Shown here: in pieces, positions 55,381 to 63,095 of the stretch | How the letters are laid out: the number at the start of each line of letters is the position of its first letter | How positions within the stretch are numbered: position 1 is the stretch's first letter | Source of the DNA: an uncultured Mobilibacterium sp. | GTDB taxonomy: Bacteria > Bacillota > Clostridia > Peptostreptococcales > Anaerovoracaceae | DNA: 64,000 nucleotides | Assembly: GCA_947254375.1 (NCBI GenBank) | Contig: CAMYCF010000001.1 | Coordinates: forward strand, 62,001-126,000 | Direction: 5' to 3' | Notes under the pieces: model-generated | What the model was told of the DNA's origin: nothing | The model's input: the letters and a program-made list of their open reading frames with translations, nothing else | Databases searched by the model: none | Made by a program: the position numbers and the translations under genes

Positions 55381-56310
55381 ATGAAAAATAAAGAAACACA
55401 GAAAAAGACAGTTTACGTTATAGGCGGCCCTACGTCGGTCGGTAAAAGCATCGTGGCATATTACCTTGCCCTCCGCATCGGCGGTGAGATAATCAACTGC
55501 GACTCCGTGCAGCTGTACAAATACATGGATATCGGTAGCGCGAAACCGACAAAAGAGCAAATGGAGAAGGTGCCTCATCACCTTTACAGCATCGTCGAGC
55601 CGTCGTTCGACATGACGGTCGCAAAGTACAGGAAGCTTGCGCTCGCCGTGATCGATGATGTTTTATCGAGAGGGAAGGTGCCGATCGTCGTCGGCGGTAC
55701 AGGCCTTTACCTCAATTCCATTTTATACGACATGTCCTTTGCATCGGCTCCGAAGAACGACGAAAGGCGCCGCGAACTCGAGGAGATGGCGGAGAAAAAC
55801 GGTACCCGCTACATGTTTGAGTACCTTACGGGAGTCGATCCGGAAGCGGCCGCGAGGCTCCACCCGAACAACCTTCGCAAGATAATCCGCGCGATCGAAG
55901 TCTGGGAAGCAGGAGATCAGATCAAGTCACTCGACTGCTGCCCGCCTAACCCGAAATATGACTTCAAATTTTTCGGGCTGATAATGGAGAGAGACTGGCT
56001 TTACAACAGGATAAACGCCAGGGTACTCAAGCTTTTCAAAGAGGGACTCGTCCAGGAAGTAAAGTCGCTCATGGACATGGGCTACGACGAGAATTCGCAC
56101 TCCATGAAGGGAATAGGGTATAAGGAGGTCATCTCCTATCTGAAGGGCGAGACCGACATCAAAGAATGTATCAGACAGGTAATGGTGAACACGCGCCATT
56201 ACGCGAAGCGCCAGATCACATGGCTTAAGAGATACGACAATATCAACTGGATAGAGATAAGAAAAGGCGACAGCGTGGGGGATATAATAGACATCCTGCT
56301 GGAGGAGTGA
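55381..56310 (+). CDS. miaA: tRNA dimethylallyltransferase
   Basis: 309 residues. P-loop GGPTSVGKS (15-23), INCDSVQLYKYMDIGSAKP, VVGGTGLYLNSIL, and the tRNA-binding insertion with GIGYKEV. Puts the isopentenyl group on A37 of UNN-reading tRNAs, using DMAPP from the MEP pathway. TAAGGA precedes the ATG. Directly followed by a tyrosine recombinase gene, 3 bp apart. Confidence 0.95.
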   Translation: MKNKETQKKTVYVIGGPTSVGKSIVAYYLALRIGGEIINCDSVQLYKYMDIGSAKPTKEQMEKVPHHLYSIVEPSFDMTVAKYRKLALAVIDDVLSRGKVPIVVGGTGLYLNSILYDMSFASAPKNDERRRELEEMAEKNGTRYMFEYLTGVDPEAAARLHPNNLRKIIRAIEVWEAGDQIKSLDCCPPNPKYDFKFFGLIMERDWLYNRINARVLKLFKEGLVQEVKSLMDMGYDENSHSMKGIGYKEVISYLKGETDIKECIRQVMVNTRHYAKRQITWLKRYDNINWIEIRKGDSVGDIIDILLEE

Positions 56311-56313
56311 TCC

Positions 56314-57456
56314 ATGGCCAGAACGGTGTACGATAAAAAAGAATATCGGATACACAACAAGAGCGACAAGCCGGACAACATAGTCGAAAAAGAGAACGAA
56401 ATATATCTCGAATGCGAGGCTATCGAGGCGGCGCTCCCGAAGTTCCTGCGCTCATACTTCGTCTTTCTCAAGGGAAACGTCCTTCCGATGTCGCGGCTCG
56501 CGTATCTGCGGGACGTAAAATTTTTCTTCGAGTATCTCATAAAAGAGACGGGCCTCACCGAAGCCGAGACTCCGGCGGAGATAAAACTGTCCGAGATAAA
56601 TTCGATAAAAGCCTCTGACGTCAACATGTTCATCGATTACTGCCGCAAATATTCGGTCGACACGGGTAAAGAGATCGTCATATACGAGAACGGCAACAAA
56701 ACCCTCGCGCGGAAAAAATCGTCGCTCTCCGTGCTTTTCAAGCACCTTTACAGGGACGGCATGATCGATAAAAACATCGCCGACGGCTTCGACCCGATCA
56801 AGGTCCCGAAACCGGGCGAACGCGAGATAAAAGCCCTCCAGGACGACGAGGTCATGGTCATGCTCGACGCAGTTACAGTCGGTTCGGACCTCACCGCGCA
56901 CGAGAAGACATACTGGGAAAAGACGAAGCTTCGCGACAAGGCGATACTCATACTTTTCCTGACCTACGGTCTCAGGCTCTCGGAGCTTCAGCAGCTCAAC
57001 GTTTCGTCCTTTAACTTTTCCAGGGGCGAATTCAAGATATACAGAAAGCGCGGCAAGGAGTCGATAATGCCGCTCAACCGTTCCGTCATCATGACCCTCA
57101 AAGATTATCTCGACAACGAGAGGGTGAACGTGACCCCTTATTCCGAGGAATACGAGGATGCGCTTTTCCTTTCGCTCCAGGGTAAAAGAATGACTTCGCG
57201 TTCGATACGCGACCTCGTAAAAAAATACACATCAATAGCCCTCAACACGACGAGAAAGAACGGATACAGCCCTCATAAATTAAGGGCGACGGCAGCGACG
57301 AGCCTTATCGGCCGCGGAAACTCGATATACGATGTTCAGGCCCTCCTCGATCACGAACAGGTAACCACGACGCAGCTCTACGCGTCGCATAAGATGAACG
57401 TCAAAAGGGATCTCGTAAAAGGGATGGAATGGGAGATAGAGAGAAAGGATGACTGA
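56314..57456 (+). CDS. Tyrosine recombinase/integrase (XerC/XerD-like)
   Basis: 380 residues. SAM-like N-terminal core-binding domain (about 45-150) and catalytic domain with TYGLRLSELQQL (Arg I), KRGKE (Lys beta region), HKLRATAATSLI (H-x-x-R), LDHEQVTTTQLYA (final His and Tyr). All catalytic residues are visible. It sits inside the mutS-mutL-miaA run, 3 bp after miaA and overlapping the next gene, with matching base use, so it is a resident chromosomal gene rather than part of a prophage. It may act as a Xer-type dimer resolver or a dedicated local recombinase. Confidence 0.9.
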   Translation: MARTVYDKKEYRIHNKSDKPDNIVEKENEIYLECEAIEAALPKFLRSYFVFLKGNVLPMSRLAYLRDVKFFFEYLIKETGLTEAETPAEIKLSEINSIKASDVNMFIDYCRKYSVDTGKEIVIYENGNKTLARKKSSLSVLFKHLYRDGMIDKNIADGFDPIKVPKPGEREIKALQDDEVMVMLDAVTVGSDLTAHEKTYWEKTKLRDKAILILFLTYGLRLSELQQLNVSSFNFSRGEFKIYRKRGKESIMPLNRSVIMTLKDYLDNERVNVTPYSEEYEDALFLSLQGKRMTSRSIRDLVKKYTSIALNTTRKNGYSPHKLRATAATSLIGRGNSIYDVQALLDHEQVTTTQLYASHKMNVKRDLVKGMEWEIERKDD

Positions 57457-58792
57457 TCGGATGACATCTACCGATGCCTCACATAAAAAATATTTGCCGG
57501 ATGCCTCATATAAAAGATATTTGACCGAGAAGCTCGGCATAAGCGAAAAAGCGATAGAACTTGTTGCCGAGGCGGAAAACAGGCTTAAAAACGAATTTGA
57601 CGCCCTGGACGAGATATGTGCTATCAACCAGCTGAGAGTACTCAAGGCATTCCAGGACAATCATATAAACGATACGCATTTCGGCTGGAACACCGGTTAC
57701 GGCTACGACGACGCCGGAAGAGAAGCGGTCGAAAGGGTATACGCATCGCTTTTCGGGACCGAGGCTGCCCTCGTAAGACCGAATATAGTGAACGGAACGC
57801 ACGCCCTCGCGGCGACGCTTTTCGGTATCCTGAAACCGGGCGAAGAGCTCATATACTGCACGGGCGCGCCTTACGACACGCTCGAGACTGTCATAGGAAA
57901 ACGCAGCACTTCGTTCGAAGGCACCGTAATGGACTACGGGATACTGTATAACGAAGTCCCTCTGAACGACGACGGAGACGTCGATATCGATGCGATCAAA
58001 AAAGCGATAGGCGATAATACGAGGGTCGTCGCAATGCAGAGATCGACGGGCTATGATTTTCGCCCCGCGATATCGCTCGAAAGCATAAAAGCCGTTACAG
58101 AGGCGGTGCACGATATAGATCCTGACATTATAATAATGGTCGACAACTGCTACGGAGAATTTGTAAACAGCTTCGAGCCTACCGATTTCGGCGTCGACAT
58201 AATGGCGGGATCGCTCATAAAAAATCCGGGCGGCGGGCTCGCCCTCTCCGGCGGTTACATAGTCGGAAGGGAAGACCTAATAACCCGCATAGCAAACAGG
58301 CTGACATGCCCCGGCATCGGCGCGGAATGCGGCCTCACATACGGCCAGAACCGCCACGTCCTTCAGGGGCTTTTCCTGGCGCCGAAGGTCGTAAATGCCG
58401 CGGTAAAAGGCGCGATGATCTGCGGAGTCGTCTACGACAGCCTCGGATACGAGGTTATGCCGACAGCCTTCGCAAAGAGGAGCGACATCGTCCAGGCGAT
58501 AAGATTTGACGACCCCGACATGACGGTCGCATTCTGCGGAGCCGTGCAGTCGGCTTCTCCGATAGATTCCTACGTCACGCCTATGCCTTGGGACATGCCG
58601 GGATACGACGATCAAGTCGTCATGGCCGCGGGAGCCTTCGTCCAGGGATCGTCGATAGAACTCAGCGCCGACGCACCTCTGCGAGAGCCGTACGCCGCGT
58701 ATTTTCAAGGCGGTCTGACATTCGAACACTCAAAGTTCGGAGTCATAAAAAGCTTAGACACATTGATTAAAAAAGGTTTTATAAAGGCATAA
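57449..58792 (+). CDS. Methionine gamma-lyase family PLP protein (YnbB/aluminium-resistance-like)
   Basis: 447 residues. PLP-dependent Cys/Met metabolism fold: RVYASLFGTEAALVRPNIVNGTHALAA, MQRSTGYDFRP, MVDNCYGEFV, and the PLP-Lys segment AGSLIKNPGGGLA. The homologue (YnbB) follows miaA/hfq in many Firmicutes, but its reaction is unproven. The N-terminus carries a 9-residue tandem duplication DASHKKYLP/DASYKRYLT (about 9-26). ATG 57449 overlaps the recombinase stop by 8 bp; ATG 57461 is an alternative. Confidence 0.88.
   Translation: MTDRMTSTDASHKKYLPDASYKRYLTEKLGISEKAIELVAEAENRLKNEFDALDEICAINQLRVLKAFQDNHINDTHFGWNTGYGYDDAGREAVERVYASLFGTEAALVRPNIVNGTHALAATLFGILKPGEELIYCTGAPYDTLETVIGKRSTSFEGTVMDYGILYNEVPLNDDGDVDIDAIKKAIGDNTRVVAMQRSTGYDFRPAISLESIKAVTEAVHDIDPDIIIMVDNCYGEFVNSFEPTDFGVDIMAGSLIKNPGGGLALSGGYIVGREDLITRIANRLTCPGIGAECGLTYGQNRHVLQGLFLAPKVVNAAVKGAMICGVVYDSLGYEVMPTAFAKRSDIVQAIRFDDPDMTVAFCGAVQSASPIDSYVTPMPWDMPGYDDQVVMAAGAFVQGSSIELSADAPLREPYAAYFQGGLTFEHSKFGVIKSLDTLIKKGFIKA
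57473..57526 (+). repeat. 2 x 27-bp in-frame duplication at the start of the PLP gene
   Basis: GATGCCTCACATAAAAAATA begins unit 1 (57473-57499); unit 2 (57500-57526) differs at a few bases. In frame, so two nine-residue copies result. Confidence 0.8.
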
Positions 58793-58809
58793 AGGTTTTA
58801 TAAAAGATT
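58772..58809 (+). repeat. 2 x 19-bp duplication at the PLP-gene / VTT-gene junction
   Basis: AAAGGTTTTATAAAGGCAT (58772-58790) is followed at once by AAAGGTTTTATAAAAGATT; a third diverged TTTATAAGGG carries the ribosome-binding site of the next gene. The stop codon of the PLP gene spans the unit boundary. Confidence 0.75.
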
Positions 58810-58826
58810 TTATAAGGGTAAAAAAT

Positions 58827-59633
58827 ATGGGCAAGGATCACAGGTCTTTTCACGAAATGCGCGAAACTCTTCTGAGAAACAAACAGCTGTTCATGGAAGA
58901 CGTTCACTATAATATGAGGAATTCCTCCTTTAAGAAGAAGCTGATAGCTTTTTCAAAGCTTTTACTGCTTCTTTTTATTATGATAGGAGTCCCGATAATA
59001 CTTTTTATCCTGACGAAAAACACGCTTTTCAACAGGGAATACCTGTCGCACCTCCCGTCGAGGCTCGAAGCGCATAAGGTCGGCGCGGGATTCGTCCTCG
59101 TCGGGATGCAGATGCTGCAGATAGTTGTCTGTTTTCTGCCCGGGCAGCCGATACAGTTCGCGTCGAGCTACATCTACGGGCTTTGGGGAGGATATTTTAT
59201 ATCGATCATAGGCGCGATCATCGGTACGGTCGTGACCTATAAGCTCGCGGGATTCCTCGGCCACGACGCCCTTTATCTTCTTTTCGGGGAGAAAAAGGTC
59301 AGGGAGTACATGAAAAAGCTGAACAGCGGCCGCGCCATGACGGTCATTTTCCTAATATATCTGATACCGGGGATACCGAAGGACGTCATAAGCTACGTCG
59401 CCGGCATATCCGACATGAAACTCAGCAGATTCCTCATCGTTTCCACGATAGGGAGGTCGCCGGGGATCATCGAAAGCCTTCTCGTCGGCGCTTTCTGGGC
59501 TCAGAAAAACTATCTCGGTGTCGCCGCCGTATCGGTTTTCGCCTGCGGCATACTCTACATCTGCTTTAAAAAGAAAGATGCGATAATGAAATTCATCGAT
59601 TCATACGAGGAAGCTCACGATGCCAAAGAATAA
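58827..59633 (+). CDS. TVP38/TMEM64 family (VTT-domain) membrane protein
   Basis: 268 residues with a soluble N-terminal stretch of about 45 residues and five or six membrane helices. VTT/DedA-like motif FLPGQPIQFASSYIYG, then GAIIGTVVTYKLAGFLG and IPGIPKDVISYVAGISDMK, IGRSPGI. Proteins of this group act in lipid flipping or membrane homeostasis. Transcription follows the PLP gene. Overlaps ybaK by 14 bp. Confidence 0.88.
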   Translation: MGKDHRSFHEMRETLLRNKQLFMEDVHYNMRNSSFKKKLIAFSKLLLLLFIMIGVPIILFILTKNTLFNREYLSHLPSRLEAHKVGAGFVLVGMQMLQIVVCFLPGQPIQFASSYIYGLWGGYFISIIGAIIGTVVTYKLAGFLGHDALYLLFGEKKVREYMKKLNSGRAMTVIFLIYLIPGIPKDVISYVAGISDMKLSRFLIVSTIGRSPGIIESLLVGAFWAQKNYLGVAAVSVFACGILYICFKKKDAIMKFIDSYEEAHDAKE

Positions 59634-60114
59634 AGAGCATTTGAATAAAACGAACGCGATGAGGATACTCGACGCTGCCGGCCTTCCTTATAAAATCGCG
59701 GAATACGAGTGGGACGAGAGCGATCTTTCGGGAAATCACGCTGTTTCATACCTCGGGATAACGGAAGATGAGATGTTCAAGACCCTCGTCACGCGCAACA
59801 ACAATAATCTATTATATGTCTTTATGGTGCCCGTTTCCGGCGAATTGGACCTCAAAAAGGCAGCGGCCGCTACGGGCGTCAAACATCTCGAGATGATCCA
59901 CGTGAAGGAGATCTTTCCGCTCACCGGCTATATGAGAGGAGGCTGTTCACCTATAGGAATGAAGAAAGATCACCCGCTTTTTATCGATGAGACGGCAGTG
60001 CTTTTCGACGAGATATACTTCTCGGGAGGGCAGAGGGGGATATCGATAATAATGGATCCAAATGCTTTGATTTCAATGCGTTCAGCGACTTTAGCGGATC
60101 TGGTAAAAGAGTGA
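59620..60114 (+). CDS. ybaK: YbaK/EbsC-type aminoacyl-tRNA deacylase
   Basis: 164 residues, standard for YbaK, which hydrolyses Cys-tRNA(Pro). KTNAMRILDAAGLPY at the N-terminus, MFKTLVTRNNNNLLYVFMVPV, the conserved Lys in LDLKKAAAATGVK, and GYMRGGCSPIGMKK with the GxxxGGxxP-type loop. Start overlaps the VTT gene. Last gene of the operon; about 150 bp of non-coding sequence follow. Confidence 0.92.
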   Translation: MPKNKEHLNKTNAMRILDAAGLPYKIAEYEWDESDLSGNHAVSYLGITEDEMFKTLVTRNNNNLLYVFMVPVSGELDLKKAAAATGVKHLEMIHVKEIFPLTGYMRGGCSPIGMKKDHPLFIDETAVLFDEIYFSGGQRGISIIMDPNALISMRSATLADLVKE

Positions 60115-60203
60115 TTTTGCTGCCTTAAAACAGCATTTATGCGGCGTTCCGTGAGAGCTGTCTCAGGTAAAAAACTCCGATAAAATTTTTATACAAAAAA
60201 AAT

Positions 60204-60217
60204 CAAACATTTGTTCG
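60204..60217 (+). promoter_or_regulatory. LexA box 1 of the YneA-like gene
   Basis: CAAACATTTGTTCG differs from CGAAC-N4-GTTCG at one position and lies 8 bp upstream of the -35 box. Confidence 0.7.
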
Positions 60218-60225
60218 ATTTTGTA

Positions 60226-60254
60226 TTGACTCCACATTCCGATGGATGTATAAT
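60226..60254 (+). promoter_or_regulatory. Promoter of the YneA-like gene
   Basis: TTGACT (60226-60231), 17-bp spacer, TATAAT (60249-60254). Confidence 0.85.
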
Positions 60255-60261
60255 GCAAATA

Positions 60262-60275
60262 CGAACAGATGTTCT
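60262..60275 (+). promoter_or_regulatory. LexA box 2 of the YneA-like gene
   Basis: CGAACAGATGTTCT, one mismatch to the Firmicute SOS box, placed at the transcription start 7 bp after the -10 box. Confidence 0.8.
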
Positions 60276-60295
60276 TTTTTAATCGGAGGTGTATC

Positions 60296-60616
60296 ATGGG
60301 ACATTCAGCAGGAAGAAGAAAATACAGAGTCAAATCACCGATCAGATTTTTCATATTTATAACGACAGTAGTTCTGATACTTACTTTCTGTTTATATACG
60401 ACGTTCGATCCGGACAAGCCTCAGGCTACCGGCATGCAGACTTATAAACAGGTCGTCGTAAAATGCGGCGACACCGTATGGGATATCGCAGAGTGCGAAT
60501 GCGGAAAATCACGCGACACTAGATCCGCTGTATCGGATATTTGCGACACGAACGGCATATCGCCGGAAGATATACAGGCCGGAGACACGTTGTTCGTTCC
60601 TGTCTACGATGAATGA
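60296..60616 (+). CDS. yneA: YneA-like SOS cell-division inhibitor (TM + LysM)
   Basis: 106 residues: basic N-terminus, one membrane helix (16-36) and a LysM domain (about 50-103, KCGDTVWDIAE and NGISPEDIQAGDTLFVP). This layout, with an SOS promoter, matches Bacillus YneA, which blocks septum formation during DNA damage. ATG 60296 is chosen: GGAGGTG lies 5 bp ahead, and the in-frame extension from 60269 is upstream of it. Two LexA boxes flank the promoter. Unlike in Bacillus, lexA is not divergent next to it within this window. The name is given by architecture and control, not by close identity. Confidence 0.8.
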   Translation: MGHSAGRRKYRVKSPIRFFIFITTVVLILTFCLYTTFDPDKPQATGMQTYKQVVVKCGDTVWDIAECECGKSRDTRSAVSDICDTNGISPEDIQAGDTLFVPVYDE

Positions 60617-60650
60617 TCTTCGATTCTCGCGATCATCCGCAGTTTCATCG

Positions 60651-60689
60651 GAAGAGAATGTGTCTTTAACGGCATATTCTCTTCTTTTT
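60651..60689 (+). terminator. Terminator after the YneA-like gene
   Basis: GAAGAGAATGTG (60651-60662) / CATATTCTCTTC (60673-60684), 12 pairs with one G-T, 10-nt loop, then five T. Confidence 0.88.
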
Positions 60690-61170
60690 ACAGCCGACGC
60701 TCCGCCCCTTTGAAAAAGCGGCTTTCAGCGATAAAAGTGCCGGAATTCGAGGCCGAAATTTGCGTTTTAAGCGATTTTTTATACCGGGTGGACCTGTTAT
60801 ACCTCCGAAAAATCGGCAAAATACGCCGAAATCGAAGGAACGCCTTTTCGGCCGATTTTACCCTATAAGGATGCGTATCGGCACGTGAAGATGATAAAAC
60901 GAGATATAAATCGAGAGACGTAAAATAAAAACGACCGATAAATAAAAAGGAAGAAGATAACAGGAAATTAAAAAGGATATAAACAGTAATCGAAATACAA
61001 GCGCCAAATATAAAAATAATTATATGTGAGATATATCGGAAAGCCGTTGAAAACACAGGGATGCGCTTATCTCCGTTTCAGGCCCGTTATCTATTCCCAA
61101 AATTATGATTTTAGGAATAGTTCTATAAATCGAAAACGCCCCCCCGCTGTGCCGATATGACTTTTTTACC
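60690..61170. other. Structured non-coding stretch without a gene
   Basis: About 480 bp between the + strand terminator and the - strand terminator. It has no convincing gene: a 122-codon - strand frame (60688-61056) shows a hydrophobic start followed by an Arg-rich tail and no recognised domain. The interval 60795-60900 is full of inverted copies of a CCGA(T)TTT/AAAATCGG motif: CCGAAAAATCGG, AAAATCGGC with GCCGATTTT, GCCGAAA with TTTCGGC, GCCGAT with ATCGGC. The rest is AT-rich, and a run of eight C ends near 61146. No homology recognised. Confidence 0.5.
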
Positions 61171-61171
61171 G

Positions 61172-61198
61172 CAAAAGAAAAGACGCTCAAAAGAGCGC
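61172..61198 (-). terminator. Terminator on the - strand after the ABC remnant
   Basis: Read on the - strand: CGCTC / GAGCG around TTTT (61184-61197), followed by a T-rich tail TTTTCTTTT down to 61172. Confidence 0.65.
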
Positions 61199-61223
61199 CT
61201 TCATATATTATTTAAGAGTAAGA

Positions 61224-61854
61224 TCAATCTTCGTATGTTTTTCTCAGGATATAAAATCCGTCTTCGAGTGCATCGATAATTATATTTCCCCTATCGTCAT
61301 TCTTCATTGATCTGTTTCAATAACTCTATTATGATCTCTTCATTAGCGGAATCCAAATTTCCGGTCGGCTCATCCGCTATAAGTATTTGCGGATTATTGA
61401 TAAGGGCTCTTGCTAAAGCGACTCTTTGCTTTTCGCCTCCGCTGATCTTATCGATACTTTTATTCAAAAGATCCTGAGTGAGGCCTAACGTTTTGCAAAC
61501 TTTTTCAATGTTATTATTGCCGTTCTCAAAGAAATATCTTGGCAGAAGAATGTTTTCTTTTACTGTAAAACCGGGGATCAAATTAAAGTTTTGAAATACG
61601 CAGCCGATATTTCTGCGCCTTATTTCATTTAGATCTTTTTTATCTGAAACGGAATGACCGCAGACCAAGATATCGCCTTCATTCAGCTTTGTGACACCTA
61701 ATATCAGCTTGACCAGAGTAGTTTTTCCTAATCCGGAGCGTCCGATAATTGCGGTCGTAGTTCCTTTTTCAAACTCAAAATCACAATTTTTAAAGATATA
61801 TCTGATATCTTATCCGTCGCTGAAATACTTAGTGACATTCGTTAATTTGATCAT
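61224..61854 (-). pseudogene. Decayed ABC transporter ATP-binding protein (LolD/MacB type)
   Basis: Read from ATG 61854 (GGTGG site just upstream): MIKLTNVTKYFSDG, then an in-frame TAA at 61812-61810, then an ABC ATPase with Walker [11 protein letters not shown]-loop FQNFNL, signature [14 protein letters not shown] and Walker [13 protein letters not shown]. It stops at 61297, before the H-loop. A +1 frame continues as [20 protein letters not shown] to a stop at 61224, suggesting a deletion plus frameshift. A 123-codon frame after the first stop is open but lacks Walker A. No permease gene is left. It starts 30 bp after the AICAR transformylase gene and is more AT-rich than the surroundings. 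Confidence 0.8.
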
Positions 61855-61884
61855 ATATCCACCTACCTCATTCATAACTTCATC

Positions 61885-63072
61885 TTAGTGGTGGAACAGC
61901 CTGAATCCCGTGAACGCCATAGCCATTCCGTACCTGTCGCATGCATCGATGACGACGTCGTCCCTCGTCGAACCGCCGGGCTGAGCGATGTATTTCACTC
62001 CGCTCTGCCCCGCCCTGTCGATGTTGTCGCTGAATGGGAAAAATGCGTCGGACGCGAGAGATATACCGGATGCTTCGGCGAGCAGCGCCTTCTTTTCTTC
62101 CAAGGTAAAAGGCTCAGGCCTTCTATCGAAAAGCCTGTCGATGTCCCCTTCCCCTCTCGCTTCCGGCGTATCCTCGAGAGCTATGTATCTGTCAATAAAA
62201 TTGTCGCGGTCCGGTCTTTTCGTATCTGCCTTAAAAGGAAGCGAAAGGACTTTTTCCGTCTGACGCAGTATCCAGTTGTCGGCTTTCATGCCCGCGAGCC
62301 TCGTGCAGTGGACCCTCGACTGCTGACCCGCTCCGATGCCGATCGTCTGGCCGTCATAAGCGAAAGCGACCGAGTTCGACTGCGTGTATTTGAGGGCGAT
62401 GAGAGCTATCAGAAGATCGTTTTTCGCATCTTCCGGTATGTCCTTATTTGCCGTGACGACGTTGTCCAGGCATGACTTTTCGATCTGCTGATCGTTCCTT
62501 CTTTGTGAAAAAGTGACGCCGAACACCTGCTTCTTCTCTTCGGCGGCAGGCACATAAAGCGGGTCGATTTTTATCACGAGGTATCCGCCCTTTTTCTTCT
62601 GTTTCAGTATTTCAAGGGCTCCGTCTGTGTACCCCGGGGCGATTATGCCGTCCGAAACTTCGCGTTTTACGAGCTTCGCACACGTTTCGTCGCATGTATC
62701 GGAGAGAGCGATAAAATCGCCGAACGACGACATCCTGTCCGTTCCGCGTGCCCTCGCATAGGCCGTCGCTGTCTTTGAATCGTCGAGGCCTTCGACGTCG
62801 TCGACGAAGCAGGCTTTCTTGAGCTCGGGCGACATCTTTTTAGCGATGGCTGCGGAGGTCGGGCTGACGTGCTTGAACGAAGCCGCCGCCGTCTCGCCCG
62901 TCGCCTCTTTTATCTCCCTGACGAGCTGCCAGGAATTGAGGGCGTCGAGGAGATTTATGTATCCCGGCCTTCCGTTCATTATTTCAAAAGGCAGGTCACC
63001 GCCGTTCTCCATTGATACCGATGCCGGTTTCTGATTGGGATTGCAGCCGTATTTGAGTTCCAAATGATCCAT
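61885..63072 (-). CDS. Stand-alone AICAR transformylase (PurH C-terminal-type)
   Basis: 395 residues. Formylates AICAR to FAICAR with formyl-tetrahydrofolate in purine synthesis. ELKYGCNPNQKPA, SFKHVSPTSAA (the catalytic Lys-His pair), RMSSFGDFIALSD, SNSVAFAYDGQTIGIGAGQQSRVH and SDAFFPFSDNIDRA are all present. The IMP cyclohydrolase domain of usual bifunctional PurH is missing, so IMP formation needs a separate enzyme (PurO-like or another). Lies 23 bp downstream of purB, hence in one operon. Confidence 0.93.
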   Translation of the reverse strand: MDHLELKYGCNPNQKPASVSMENGGDLPFEIMNGRPGYINLLDALNSWQLVREIKEATGETAAASFKHVSPTSAAIAKKMSPELKKACFVDDVEGLDDSKTATAYARARGTDRMSSFGDFIALSDTCDETCAKLVKREVSDGIIAPGYTDGALEILKQKKKGGYLVIKIDPLYVPAAEEKKQVFGVTFSQRRNDQQIEKSCLDNVVTANKDIPEDAKNDLLIALIALKYTQSNSVAFAYDGQTIGIGAGQQSRVHCTRLAGMKADNWILRQTEKVLSLPFKADTKRPDRDNFIDRYIALEDTPEARGEGDIDRLFDRRPEPFTLEEKKALLAEASGISLASDAFFPFSDNIDRAGQSGVKYIAQPGGSTRDDVVIDACDRYGMAMAFTGFRLFHH

Positions 63073-63095
63073 TGTATTCTTCTTTCCCGTGTAAA

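Noticed and set aside
56314..57456. Recombinase as a mark of a prophage or integrative element
   Set aside because: No att-like direct repeats, tRNA target, or phage/conjugation genes nearby, and spacing is operon-like on both sides.
60688..61056. 122-codon - strand frame in the non-coding stretch
   Set aside because: No ribosome-binding site seen, no recognised domain, overlaps inverted repeats and the + strand terminator; treated as structured DNA.
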